Assembly: GCF_017654505.1 (NCBI RefSeq)
Contig: NC_054537.1
Location: forward strand, 67,216,145 to 67,280,144
Direction of reading: 5' to 3'
Source: Polyodon spathula
Taxonomy: Eukaryota; Chordata; Actinopteri; Acipenseriformes; Polyodontidae
DNA length: 64,000 nt
Under the pieces are notes generated by a model. It made no database searches. It was not told where the DNA came from and worked only from the letters and a program-made list of their open reading frames with translations. The position numbers and the translations under genes are program-made. Below, one piece after another: positions 47,698 through 60,240 of this stretch. Position 1 is the first letter of the stretch, and each line of letters begins with the position of its first letter.

Positions 47698-48246
47698 CTA
47701 CTCGCCTTGTATTTGTTTCTGTCTTTGCACACAGGTGCCGTCGGTTCTGGAACGCTGAAGGGGGTTAACGGCATAGCTGTAGTTGGGGCCTGTCTCACGG
47801 TGAGTAATAATAGTGGGTGGTTCTCTTGCTCCCTTACTATCTCCTTATTCCTGTCAGTTCGGCTGTCCTCTCTCTCTCCAACTCCTCGCGTCATTACCGC
47901 CGCTCTTATATGCTGGCTCGCCCCCTCTCGCTTCTCAGGCCTGGTTGGAGGAGACCTCTTGGCAGCCTTTCCCCTCTGCCCAATGAGCATCCTTGCCACC
48001 TGTCCATCACAGGGGTCCTCCAAGATTCCCGCCAACTCTCATGGTTTTACACTATATATATATAGACACACACACACACACATACATATCTGTTGTTCTA
48101 CATGCTATTGCTTTCTGACTTAAGCTCTTGCATATATGAAAAAAAAAAATAGATGGCCACATGGCAAGATATTACAACTGAAACAAAAAAAATGGTTCAG
48201 CTGGCCAGGCTAGTAAGCAAACATTTCATGCAAGCCATAGAATGAG
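47698..48246. other. CG-rich then AT-rich unassigned sequence
   Basis: 47,700-48,050 is richer in C+G with pyrimidine runs, perhaps another LTR fragment. It is followed by a short (CA)n at 48,066-48,082. No gene recognised. Confidence 0.4.
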
Positions 48247-48360
48247 ATGACTTCAAAAGATTTAGAAGTGAGTAGTTTTTCGACATTTACGATTATACTG
48301 TAAATACAGTATAATCGTAAATCTTGAAAAACTACTCACTTCTAAATCTTTTGTAGTCAT
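48247..48360. repeat. Foldback hairpin, 55-bp arms, 4-base loop
   Basis: The left arm 48,247-48,301 and right arm 48,306-48,360 are reverse complements with 3 mismatches in 55, around an AAAT loop. Outer ends are ATGACT(T/A)CAAAAG. It resembles a minimal palindromic MITE of the kind from which small hairpin RNAs can arise, but the family is unknown. Confidence 0.9.
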
Positions 48361-49689
48361 TTTTGTATTACTTTAGTATAAATACATGTTAATTTGGATT
48401 CATATGTTGTTTTTCTGACTTTATGTGAACGAAAAGACACACATTGCCCGTTTTCCCATTGGAAATAATGATATTTTGAAATATTACTGTCCTGGTCACA
48501 AAAGCAAAGTTTGTGGGGAATAATAGCCATTTTCTATACTTTTGAGGCATAAGCAATTAGGAAATAACACTTACTACCCAGGAACCAAAAAAAATAAAAT
48601 AAAAAATTGTTACACAGTGTAATGGATGGATGGATCTGTAAATGTTTATACATTCCTACAACCCAGATTGCTTTCCATGTGGCAGTGACTTTAAAATGTA
48701 TTTTTATTTTTTTTTTTAGCCAATCACCTCAAAGTTTATACAGTAGTTTATATGTTACATTACAGTTTCAGAACAGTAAACTGAAGCATTAAGGCATGCC
48801 AGGGTATTGGTTGAAATGATATACTGTTATACAATGCCAACCCCATCCCCTGTCATTCCTTAATGCTATTATAAAACAATTTTAAAATTCTAAATAAAGC
48901 ACAAGAAAATAGCTCCACTGAAAAGTAAACATTTGTTTAAAAGTTTTTAATTCTCCAGCTCTGCTGGTGTTATTGGGGGATAGTGTGATTTGTTTTTTTC
49001 ACTTCATCTTAGTTTTTTAATTACTATTGTTAAATGCTACGTTATTTGCTAAATTCACTTTTCTACTGTATTGTGGGTAATTCAAAAAGCTGGCAGACTT
49101 ATAAAGCTTGATATGCTGTCTGCTCTCCACCTGTATTCCTTTCGGAACAAAACAATTCCCAGAGGAGACAGTTGAACTCGTCCTTAAAAAGTAAATTAAA
49201 TGTAAGACGTCTACCTTTTTCTTAGATCCAGTTTTTTTAAGATATTCATAACCCAATCAGAAGCTTTTATTGTGTTTTTTCATTATGAAGAATATACTTA
49301 TCTACACCCAGCTCACCTGTCGAAGCGAATAAGCTCTGCCGTGCCCTCACTATACTGCCTTGTAAAAAGTAATAGATTACTATACAATGTGCTGATATCT
49401 TATTTAGTTTAAATGTAAAAATTCTTGGCATAAACAAGATGTAATGATACATCATGATATACACTATTTGTCATGGGTGGTGGGTAATGGTTTTTCAAGA
49501 CATGCATGCCATATATGAAAATCAAAACCCACAATATTTGAGTAACTGTAATATAAACATGAGAATTATGTTATTTAAAAGAATATATTGTAACGTGCTA
49601 TACAGAAAGCAGACCTATAGCACATTACAGGGTATTGAGTAATAGGTGAAGGTCCTATTAGTTTTTTTTTAGGCTGTTGTAGGAGTTTT
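48361..49689. other. AT-rich non-coding sequence
   Basis: No gene or repeat family recognised. Confidence 0.5.
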
Positions 49690-50580
49690 ACCCCCAAGTG
49701 GGTGGGTGTCACAAAGACGGCTGTAGTGGGTGATGTCAGACCAGAACCAGGAAGCAAAAAATAAACAACATAGAGGTGGAGTTTGGTGAAGCTGAGTGAT
49801 TGGTTTCGCTCAGCATTTAATAATAAACAGACAGAAAATAAAAGGTTGTACAAAAACACTAACACCAAAATAGGACACGGCTCTTGCGGCCAAAATAAAC
49901 AGACAAACAAAACGAGTAGACACTAACAAAACAGGGTGGACGAATGCTACACAAAACAAGTACTTTACGTTTCTCTCTCCCGTTCTCTACTACTGAACAC
50001 AAAACCATGAGAGAGTGAAAACATGCAGCTTTTATGCAGCTGTACCAAGACTCGATTGCTAATCAATCGTTCAATTGGAGTCTCGGTACAACTGCACGTG
50101 AATTAATAAAGTGCAATTCCCCGTGCTCGCATATTATTACATTTTACCTGCACAAGAATTGCTGTGCCTTCCTCGTGCCTAAATACAAATATACATTTTA
50201 AACAACTAATGTTCCACAGACCCATTTATATCCCGTGTACCAATAACTATACACCAACATTAACACACAACACGCAACATACACATAAAACTGGGGGTTT
50301 TGGCCCTCTTCTGGGCCACTGCACCCGGGCAGTTCTTCCCCATGCTTCCCTCAGCAGCTTATGCAAGGGCTGCTGAGGAATGCCAGCATCTAGTCCTGGT
50401 CCTGGTCCTTCTGGTGAAGGGAGAGGCAGCTCCTGCTCCTCTCCCCCTGATGGTGATGGAAGCAGAGGCAGCTCCAGCTCCTCTCCTCGTGATGGTGGGG
50501 GAAGTGATACCAGCAAACATGACTATACACCAACATTAACACAGAACAGACAACATATAACACTGAAATACACACAGGGG
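49690..50580 (-). repeat. LTR-retrotransposon-like debris with GC-rich repetitive part
   Basis: A segment with TGTCACAAAGACGGC at its left and a minus-strand AATAAA cluster reads like an LTR in minus orientation, but its ends are not defined. At 50,250-50,520 the minus strand encodes a low-complexity Glu/Leu/Pro stretch (GEELELPLLPSPSGGEEQEL). A 25-bp motif, CTATACACCAACATTAACACA, occurs on both sides of that stretch, at about 50,246 and 50,523. Similar GC-rich repeats lie at 25.1-25.4 kb. Confidence 0.4.
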
Positions 50581-52070
50581 TGGGCAACATTGCCACAGTG
50601 GAATAAGGGAAGGATCAAATAGGCTTGCTTGGGGTTTGTCTGGGCGGAGTTAGTTAAGTAGAGATGAGTTCAGACCTGTATGCTATTAGAGCAGGCCAGT
50701 GTGTAAAACTAATAATGCCCCTCTGCATCGTTTGTGTTATATGTGTATATGGTGTGTTATTGCTGGTGTATATAAATTGGTGCACAGGGTATAAATTGGG
50801 CTATGTAGCATGAGTGTTGTAAAAATGTATATTTTGTATTTAGGTATGGGGATCGCACAAATTAGTTTACGTGCAGTGAATGATTAATTAGTAATTGAAT
50901 CCCGGCACAGCTGTATATACAGATGCATTAATCAGTCACTTAGGGTTGGGTCTTCAGTGAGGAGAGAACGGGAGAGAAAGTAGGGAGTAAACTTTAAAAT
51001 AGAAAATAATTGCTGCTTGTCCGGGAGGACCCGTATGATACTTGATTGGGTTTGTCTCACTGTGTTTGTGTACCTTGTAATGCCTTTTTCTTGCTTTATG
51101 TGTAATACTATTCGTGCAGAAAAAACTCATTTGTATCAATTTGGGAGAGAAGCAGAAAACTGAGATTATAGAAATAGCAATAATTGGCAATCAATTGCTC
51201 AATATAGGTTGAAATATTGGTTAAAATGCAAAGATTTTCTTACATGTGCAATAGTTTTCCTATTTGTTTTTCCTTCCGGAAAGAACATTTATCCTGCCGC
51301 CACTTTATACATTCACTCCATGTGCTTCAGAGAGTAGGATCCTATCCGATTCCACATTGTTTCCACATTGTGGGGTCCCATTAGCTGTTACACCAGAAGT
51401 GGATGAATAATGTGGTGGCAGTAAAAATATGGTTTCAACATAGTCAAAGTGAAAATAAGCATGATACGGAGACATTAAGACTGAAAAGATTACATTAACT
51501 CAATATAGGTTCACCCCATGAGTTAGGGCAAGTTGGCACCAATATAGTGTGTGAAAATGTCATCATCTTATGATATGTGCCCTCTAACAGCTAATTGGAC
51601 ATGTAACTCACTTTAAACGGCAACAGAAATTTCTAGCACCCCCCCCAAAAAAGAAATAATACTCTGTCTTCATAAACAAAAATATGTTTATAATATTAGC
51701 TGAGTAATTCACCTAGTTTTTCTATAATTGCTTACCGTGGTCAATTACAGCAGACTTCCTCTCTGCTTCGGACATTCAATTTTAAATTAAAACAACAGCA
51801 AAAAAGTGGTAGTATTTCAATATGCTGCCATTTAAATGAATTGAATATACACTAAAACAAATGTTATCATTAAAGTAATTTAAATGAATTTTAATTCAAA
51901 TAAGTAAAAGATGAATTGCGACCACAAAGACAAGGAAAAGAGTGATTGTCCTGTCTCTGGTCTTTTATCCAGTGTGCAGTAAATCAGAATAAAAATCTGA
52001 TCAGGCAAAAATAGTTATTCATTTGAATGGAGAGCCTATGTTTTTTTTTCCTTTCATTTTTTACTTCAAT
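50581..52070. other. AT-rich non-coding sequence
   Basis: No gene, exon or repeat family recognised. Confidence 0.5.

Positions 52071-52150
<80 letters not shown>
52071..52150. repeat. (CA)n microsatellite
   Basis: About 40 CA units, the longest CA array in the window. Confidence 0.95.
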
Positions 52151-52152
<2 letters not shown>

Positions 52153-52889
52153 GTGGAACTCATTAATGGAACTGTCATCTAATTCCAAAATAAGCATACT
52201 AGGACAAAAATAAGGTTCCCTTGTGTTTGGTGTAATTATCTTTTCTTTTCCGTGCTAATGTCAACCCTATTTTAATCTATGTTGTATATAAATGTGTCAT
52301 TTCCCAAAAACGTAGAAATACTGAACTGGGTTCACACCACTCATTTAACCAAAACAATGGAACCCACTTTATAAATCTGTTTTGCAGTCTGAAAATAAGC
52401 TAAAAAATAAAATACAATTTTACACCCATTTTTTTTTATTATTAAATGCACAATACTATTTTCAAGTGTACTCTCCAAATTAACCTTAGCAATTAGTTTT
52501 GCACAGGCTCTGTGAAATGGAAGGTGCATAACAAGTGATATGAATAACACAAATAAATGCAGTTGTTGGTGATATTTGTTTAACAGTGTATTATGAAGAC
52601 TTTTGGATGATTCATTTGTATTCAGTACAGTTCTGTACTATTGAGAAGGAAATAAAATAAAAAAAATAAAAATAAAAACTGGTGATAAATAATATTATGC
52701 ACAGAAATGAAAGATTCCTGGTACTCTTTGTGAAAAAACAAAACAAAACAAAAAAAAAACCATGCAGCAGTAAAGCTATGTTTTGTCATGGATTAGTTAT
52801 TTGATTTAAATACAGAACAAGAAAGTACCTGACCTAACCTAACAGCCACATGTGTGGCCCTCAAACATTCTGCTTGTACACTCTGCCCC

Positions 52890-53470
52890 TGTATGTATTA
52901 TATTATTTGTTGTATTGTTATTTAAATGTATGGTTTGTTGTGGTAAAAAAGGTTTTATTGTTATTATTAATTGACAGCCTGGATGGGGGTTAAAATGCCC
53001 AATTCAGATAAAATCTCGAGAATACATGGTCAACAGTGAGTGATTACTGATGAACTGACTGTTGACCATGCATATGATAAAACCCGTGCCGAATGTGGTT
53101 GAGGGATAAACTATGTAATTTATAGCTAGTTAACCCCTTGGCTACAATATTAAACCCAGCAGCTTTGGCTGAACTTGGTTGGTGTGTTCAGAAGCGGAAT
53201 GAGGGTGGGGAGGTAAAGCAAAATAATCAAGAGAGAAAGATCAATGACAATTGGTACGCGTGCTGGCTCTACGCTAGCACCATACTTGTTTGGTTCCACG
53301 TTCTGTTTTGTCTGTTTGTTTTGGCCACTTTGCTGTTTTGTTTTGTGAAGTGTTTTGTTTTGTTAAACCTTTTCATTTACAATTAAATATACTCATCAGC
53401 GCTTCCCTAGCCCAGCACTGTTGTCCGTCTACTTTCTGGCCTGACGTCACCACAGAGCTATCCGTGACAC
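52890..53470 (+). repeat. Possible plus-strand LTR-like repeat
   Basis: Contains TTTTGTTTTGTTAAACC runs, an AATTAAATA near 53,381 and a TG-rich start, and ends near ATCCGTGACA at 53,469. Without a target duplication or matching partner it remains uncertain. A perfect 13-bp inverted repeat lies inside it (53,025-53,070). Confidence 0.3.
53025..53070. repeat. Perfect inverted repeat (13-bp arms)
   Basis: CATGGTCAACAGT and ACTGTTGACCATG flank a 20-base spacer. Confidence 0.8.
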
Positions 53471-53559
53471 TTCCTTATCACACAGCTTGGTTATAGTCTG
53501 TTTACTTTTAATCATATCAAGGCCAAAAAATGTGGATTATTAGCAGCTAGAGAATGATA

Positions 53560-55330
53560 ACAATTTTTAAACAAAACAAAAGCACTTTTAAACACAAAAC
53601 AAAGCACAAGGGCCACAATAAACAAACACTAGTACAGACACAAAACAAATACCCTGTGGTCACAGTGATAAGCTCAGTAGCAGTTGTATCTTGTATACTG
53701 TGTTTTTAGTTCTTACTTGTAACGTTCCTCCTCTGAACAACCCACCCTGAGGAGCTGCTGATCTGCTCTTTTATCCACCTGTGTCTGAGCTTGATTGCTT
53801 ATTAATTATTCAATTGAGCCCAGGCACATTCTCCACGAAAGTTTTCAATCTGCGTGGCCGACAGCCAATTTGTTAATAATCACGGCCTGCCGACCATGCA
53901 TTCTCACAAGCTGCTAACACCACCTCTGCCAGACCACATTTAAACCACACAATAATAAATCACCCATGCTACATAACCCCCCCAAAACAATATATACAAT
54001 AATAACAACAACAATAAACCGCCATTCTTTTAAATTAATACAATACACCACAATACATTTATCAGCAGGGCTTTGCCCTTCCCTCTATTTACATACAGGG
54101 CTCTGCCCTGCCACAGGTAGTCATAGGTGTAGAGCACCTCTGGATTATAAAGTAACAGTGTATCTCTTATAATTGCTTATGCGAGTTGGAGGTTAATTAA
54201 TATTTATTTTTGTCCAATCAATATTTGCAGCCTAGGGTTTTCTGCTCCAGTTACTAGAAAATATCCAAAGAGTCATTTGTGTCTAAAGGGCATGTTTTAT
54301 CTTATACATTTGTTAATGGTGATGCTACTGAGGTTGACATATTATGAATGAGCGCCAACTCTGTTCATTGGTGGAAGTAGGGAATTTCCACTCCTAGGTG
54401 AAGTTCCACTACCAGTGGGCAGGCACTTAGATATAGTAGAGCTTATAACAGGTATTTCAGTGCTTGGAATCCACCTGCCGAGACCTGGGAGTTTACCTGC
54501 AGCTCTGTTGCTCCTATTCCATCTTGTGAGACCTGGGAGTTTACTTGCAGTGTGTGGCTAAGTGGTTTGCAGTGTGCAGGTGTAGAGGTGATGCAGTGCT
54601 CTAGACAATGACAAACAACAAAGTAATGGTGAAATGGTGGTTTATTTATAATCCAAAGTCTGATAACAAACAAAGTAATGGAGGGTTGGTAATACAAGAA
54701 TGTGTATTGTACAGTCCGAAATAATAAACACGGTATTAAAGACACACACAAAACACAGACACGGTCACAAATTCAGAGTGAGTGCTGTAGTGTGCGTGGT
54801 GAAATATAGTTTACTCATGCACAGTGGTGAAGTGTTGTTCGGTTTTGTGCTGGCCTGTAGCGACAGCTCCAGATCGTGTTAGCCATCTAATAAATAACAA
54901 ACAGCACAATTAGATGATACAAACAAACAAAACACTTATGGTTATTTTACACTCGTCCTTCAGCGGTTCTCTCTTAACCATTAAAAAGGAAAAGATCACC
55001 AAGCCATGTCCCCTTTTGTACCATCAGCCACACCCCATTGGTTAGCGAGTGCAATCCACGGTTATCACATCGCTTTCCCTTGGTATACCATAGCTCCGCC
55101 CCCTTTCTAGTTGGCCAACTTCCACCTAACACTTGGAATGAATTGTCAGACCATCCAGTCCGGGGGACTCTGTTCCCTTTATGCAGCAACCTCACAGGTC
55201 TGGAGGGAGATTTATCACCAACATTTATTCTTTCTCTGTCACACAGTGCCATTGCTGTTGCTGTTGAATCCTGTACTAGTTTTTTTTATCTGTTTGTTCT
55301 TGAATAAAACTCTTTTGATTTAACTTACCT
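53560..55330. repeat. LTR-like AT-rich repeat debris
   Basis: Two stretches (53,560-54,150 and 54,440-55,310) have the look of minus-strand LTRs and flanks: TTTATT signals near the left and A-rich AAACAAACAA runs. GAGACCTGGGAGTTTAC occurs twice, at about 54,479 and 54,528. Neither has identifiable ends. Confidence 0.3.
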
Positions 55331-55614
55331 AAAGAAGACTGTTTGATTATTAGAAGAAATCAAACCTTACAGTAGAGTACTAGAACTGGATCCACAAACA
55401 TAAGAAGTACATCCATTGCCAGTATCTGTAGCTGTGGTAGTGAAAAAGATGACAGAAGTATTAAATACTGAGACTTTAATACAGTAAGTATTGGGGGGCC
55501 ACACGTTTAAGTGTGTGGACAGAAAGGGTAATTCTGATAGACACAATTACCCATTACTGCATGTTAATGGCTACGTGTCCGACTTTTAAAACTTTTCCGA
55601 ACGGAAGAACCATA

Positions 55615-55631
55615 CATATATATAATATATA

Positions 55632-55671
<40 letters not shown>

Positions 55672-55768
55672 TATATATATATATATATAATATATATATA
55701 TATATCTAATATATATAAGAATATATATATATATATATAATATATCATATTATATAATCTATAATATT

Positions 55769-55801
<33 letters not shown>

Positions 55802-55812
55802 TATATATATAT
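55615..55812. repeat. Interrupted (TA)n block
   Basis: About 200 bp of TA repeats with scattered interruptions such as TATCTAATATATATAAG. Confidence 0.95.
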
Positions 55813-57659
55813 TAGTATATACTTATTTAAATCTTTTAATTTCCCATTTATTTCAATTCAATAATCTTGTATAAACCAATAATATTTGAAGTCAAACTCA
55901 TTATATTGTGTAACGTTTATCTTGGTTTACTTATCTGAATTCTGTTAAGTGTTTACTTATCGAATTACAGTTACAGAAGGGTATAGTGAAAATGAAGGAT
56001 GATACAGTAAGAAATGTTTCAGCTAGTTGAAGTGTTGATTGCATGGGGGCTTGGATTTTTATTTATTTTTTTATTCTCTCAGCACTAGCAGTTACTTAAG
56101 AAATGTAATTCCTGACTCGAAAGAAAAATCAGCATGGCTGTAATCAGTGACTTTGATATCTGTTAAAACAAGTAACAGTGAAAGCTGCAAGAATTCTAAC
56201 AAGTTGAATATTAGGTCATCTAAAGGTAAACACTGTTATTGACCCATGGAAGAGGGGAGGGGCAACTATCCACTTATTCAAACAGTTTGGGCTCAATTCA
56301 ATAAGAGACTGAAAACTGAAAAATTCTTATCTTCCAGGATACATTTCTCTTAGTTACTAATATTTATTCTCCATTAAAGACTTTGGAAAAAAAAAAAATA
56401 TGGAAGTTTGTTTATATTAATGGTCTGGGAATGTATTTTATACATACAAAAAAGTGTTGCTAAATAAACATCACAGTGTAAATTAAATAAATACTAAGAC
56501 CAGCACTCCAGATAATGTTTTGGGTCATTGAGTAATTTACTCTTCAATTAAGACACTATGGGGAACATGTATCAGGCATTGCTGATGGCATTAAAGCCAT
56601 AGTGCCAAATTTATGCCTGCCTTAAAATTACCCCATATGTATCATGACACTTTTGGCAAGTGTCCTTGACCTTGTTAGCATTGTCAAAATGCGCTCCACC
56701 ATCCACTGCTCTACACCGCTGATTAGTCATGCATTTTAAGGAGTTGTGAAGCCTTAATTATATGCATGTGCATATTGTAGGTGGGGATGATTTGTAAATT
56801 AAGTCTGTGATATTAAAATTAGGTTTATGAAGCAGCAGAACAGCAACGCTGGCCCTAAAAGGGTCCCCAAATAAGACTGATTACAAATTGGTCTTACTTG
56901 GGCACATAGAAAATGTCAGAAAGCAGTTGATAGGAAACAACATTATGGCAGGTGTCATAGGGGCATAATAAAGGCTGAGAAGTCCTTTATTATGCATGAG
57001 TTGCTTTGTTAATTAAAATACTGGATTAGGATCACAGGTACATGTCACAGTCAAGCCAGCTGAGGGTGGTTTGATCTTCAAAGACTTTGACTGGGTGACC
57101 TCCAAGAAGGAGGTGGGGGGGGGGTCAAGAAACTCTAAGAAACCAAGCAAACCTTGCTGTTGTGAAGTTACAGTTTATATATTTAACAGTATAATCTTAG
57201 TTGCAGAAAGGACGAGTCAAGAGTTGTTTTTTGTTTTATACCATTAAAACGGTCTTATTCTTCCAAGAAAATGTGTATTTGTCTTTGTGTTTGCTTCCAA
57301 ATATGATCCGTTGAGTTAGAGGGCAAAGTTTGCCCATAATAAAATAACTTAGAAAAATAATATAACTGCTGCTACTGCAACCAAGTCATTTGTTACTAGT
57401 TTTAAAATATTATTATTTTTTACTTTAAATATTAGGGCAAGTTTTGCACTTGCTTTGGATCGAGCACATTATTTTATATCTTTAACAAGTGCCGACAGTG
57501 CGCAGAACGACGGGGAGAGTATAAGCAAAAATGTTTTCAATACCTTATGATTTCAGGAACCATACATGCCTTTAAAGTTATATGACACTGGCTGTGAAAG
57601 AAGGACTGCGATTGTATTTCAGTTTTTTATACAGAAATAAGCTTACTTAACTTGGCAAA
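55813..57659. other. AT-rich sequence, no gene recognised
   Basis: 56,550-56,990 has a palindrome-prone look (TATCAGGCATTGCTGATGGC) and may be an old DNA-transposon fragment, but I could not define ends. Confidence 0.4.
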
Positions 57660-58527
57660 TTCCTACTTGTGGTGTTCCTCAGGGTTCTGTTCTTGGGCCA
57701 AATTTATTTTCATTATATATGTTGCCCTTGGGTGACATTGTCCGTAGACATGGGGTCAACTTTCACTGCTATGCTGTTGACACCCAGCTATATCTGTCTC
57801 TAAAACCAGGTGGTGTCTCTTCTATAAAAAATGTGATAAGCTGTCTTGTTGACATCAAGCTATGGATGTCTAATAATTTTAACCTTTACAACCTTTAAAT
57901 GTAAAATTCAGATAAAACAGAGATAATGATTTTGGGATCAAAATATCAAAAAAAAAGAACACAGATCTGTCCACCTTCACAGAGGACAGTTTCCCATTAT
58001 CTCAGAAAACAGAAATAAGTAATCTGGGTGTAATCTGACCTCTCCTTTGAACCACATATTCGGAATATAAGTAAAGTATCTTTCTTTCACCTTAGAAATA
58101 TTGCCAAGGTGAGGTGCTTTCTTTCATAGTAGGATGCTGAGAGACTGATGCATGCCTTCATATCTTCTAGGATTGATTATTACAATGCCCTGTTCTCTGG
58201 AATTCCAAACTGTGTTATGTCATGACTGCAGCTAGTACAAAATGCTGCAGCTAAGGTGCTAACCAAAACAAAAAAATGTGAGCACATTACCCCAGTGTTA
58301 GCAGCCATGCACTGGCTCCTGGTGCTGTCTAGGATTGACTTTAAGGTCCTTCTTATTGCCTATAAAGCCCTAAACGGGGTCATAGGGCACACCTGAACTC
58401 TGGAATGCTCTACCACGCACAATGAGAGAAGCACCTACATTGGCAATTTTTAAAAACAAATTGAAACATACTTTTATAATATGGCTTTTAAATTGTTATA
58501 ATTTATATGTATGTGTGTGTGTGTATG

Positions 58528-58592
<65 letters not shown>

Positions 58593-58716
58593 TTATCCCT
58601 ATTTATTTGTTTTGAGTGCGTTGTCTTGTGCTTTATTTTCGATAATTTTAAAATGTTCTTTTCTCTTGCTGGCGCTTTAGAAATAAAGTTTGATTTGATT
58701 TGACTTGGTTTGATTG
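57660..58716 (+). mobile_element. L2-clade LINE 3' part, dead RT
   Basis: 5'-truncated plus-strand L2-like LINE. It starts in RT with [20 protein letters not shown], then [19 protein letters not shown], where the catalytic YADD has become YAVD. The C-terminal domain follows in broken frames (SSRIDYYNALFSGIP-like near 58,170; HWLLVLSRIDFKVLL near 58,315; WNALPRTMREAPTLAIFK near 58,405). A (TA)n array interrupts the tail at 58,533-58,589. The 3' end is the short tandem TTTGATTTGATTTGA typical of L2 tails. Inactive. Confidence 0.85.
58533..58589. repeat. (TA)n microsatellite in the L2 tail
   Basis: About 28 TA units, preceded by a short (GT)n. Confidence 0.95.
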
Positions 58717-58719
58717 AAT

Positions 58720-59623
58720 GAGTAGTACACAACAATCTTCAATATGAAACTTAAGCCAAAAATGTATTTCAATTAAGAACAACGACAAGTTTTTAATTAG
58801 AAAAAAAAAAAAACATTCTAACCTACTTCACTAAAGTAAAAGTGGGCTTCTTAAAATATCACTGTTTCAGATTATTACTAGTGCTAATAACAGTAACAAC
58901 ACTTTATTTAAACCCGTTCATTGCCCCACAGCAACATGAACCTAGTAGCTTCCTTATTAATAAAACAAAAAACAAACAAACAAACAAAAAGTCTGGTTCC
59001 CTCTTGCCTTTTTTTTCAATTGATTAATTTAATTAATAGAGAATAAAAACAAACTAAACTAACAACTACCTAGCACATATTGAATTAATCTGCTACTATT
59101 AGCTATGTAAATAGTGCAGTGTGGACTAAGGGTCCATGTATAGTATTGACATACTTACAATCTACTGGAAAATATATTGTGAAATACATATACTGTAGCA
59201 AAGCTGGGCACTTTAAAAGCACAATAGCCAGGTTATACCCATAAATGAGACAGACACACTTGAGTAAGGTCTCCTATGTGGTTTATTCACAAACAGACCA
59301 CACACAACATACAAAAGCTCATGAAGTAGAAACATCATCCACTCTGGTTCCCAAGCTGCCGGAGCGAGCCCCTCCCCCAGTCCTGCAGACCCTATCACTG
59401 CTGACGATGACATGACATAAATCCAGGAACACTCAATAATACACAAGCCTTCCCAATAAAAACATTCAATAAAAACAACAATAATAAACAATAACAACAA
59501 CACAATAATTAACAGCAATTTAAAAGACAATAGACATTTTCCCCATAACCCCCGCAGTCCTTTGCACCTCTATATGAAAATGAGCTATTTACTGCTGTTA
59601 CTGATAACTGTTTTTGTTTTCAG
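58720..59623. other. Sequence upstream of the putative exon at 59,624
   Basis: AT-rich; 59,190-59,555 resembles minus-strand LTR debris (GTGGTTTATTCACAAACAG and A-rich runs). It ends in a strong polypyrimidine tract and acceptor, TTTTTGTTTTCAG, at 59,611-59,623. Confidence 0.4.
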
Positions 59624-59776
59624 GATATATTTTATTCTATCATCCAAGAAGAACATGACAGGGAATTAAGGCATAGAAATCTATTGGAAATGACTCTGCA
59701 GCAGCAGTTGTTGATGGATAGTTCACCTCCTAGTCTCTCTAAGTCGCTTTTAATAAAAAAAAAAGATAAATGACTA
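59624..59776 (+). CDS. Putative last coding exon of an unidentified small gene
   Basis: A strong acceptor (TTTTTGTTTTCAG|GAT) opens 50 codons in phase 0, DIFYSIIQEEHDRELRHRNL..., ending SLLIKKKIND and TAA at 59,774-59,776. The middle is rich in Glu, Arg, Leu and Gln (LLEMTLQQQLL), consistent with a short amphipathic or coiled-coil helix. Joined to 28,395-28,526 it gives a 94-residue basic protein with no signal peptide or membrane segment. A second consensus donor, GAAG|GTAAGA, lies 23 bases after the stop at 59,799, so the 3'UTR may be spliced. An AATAAA sits at 59,788. Extra middle exons cannot be excluded, nor that the two exons belong to different genes. Confidence 0.5.
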
Positions 59777-60187
59777 ATTAATACCAACAATAAATTGAAG
59801 GTAAGAAATGTAATTCTTTGTCAAGGATGTCTACCCTCTTCGTTTCAAGGCTGCTCTTTAGGTCTGGTGGGATGATGTGTAAAATATATTCATAAAATAC
59901 AAAAATATGAATAGTCTTAATCTTAAAGTAAGTACAATCTAGATTTATCATGCCACTGCAGAAATGAGATTTTGTATTATGTGTCTTATATATATATATA
60001 AGTATATATATAACTTTATTTTATATAGCGCCCTTAAAAGCATTCATCTCAGAGCGCTTAACAAAAGAAAATACACAAGTCATCAAAACACAGAACCCCA
60101 AATAAGACTCGATTTAAAAACACTCAAAGTAGCAGAGTCCCAGAGTAGCAGAGTAGCAGAGCAAAGATTGCGGGTAGGAGTATAAAA

Positions 60188-60240
60188 TGATAAAAGATCA
60201 GATAAATAAAGCTGGGCTTTATTTATCTGATCTTTTATCA
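60188..60240. repeat. Perfect hairpin, 25-bp arms, 3-base loop
   Basis: 60,188-60,212 is the exact reverse complement of 60,216-60,240, with loop TGG. It lies at the left edge of the second Tc1 element, where that element's outer left inverted repeat should be, so it may mark an aberrant end. Confidence 0.9.

Noticed and set aside
53560..54150. Possible complete LTR
   Set aside because: A-rich composition suggests LTR debris, but no TG...CA pair with a 5-bp duplication was found; kept only as a low-confidence repeat.
56550..56990. Possible Harbinger- or hAT-like MITE
   Set aside because: Some internal symmetry, but no matching ends or target duplication could be found.
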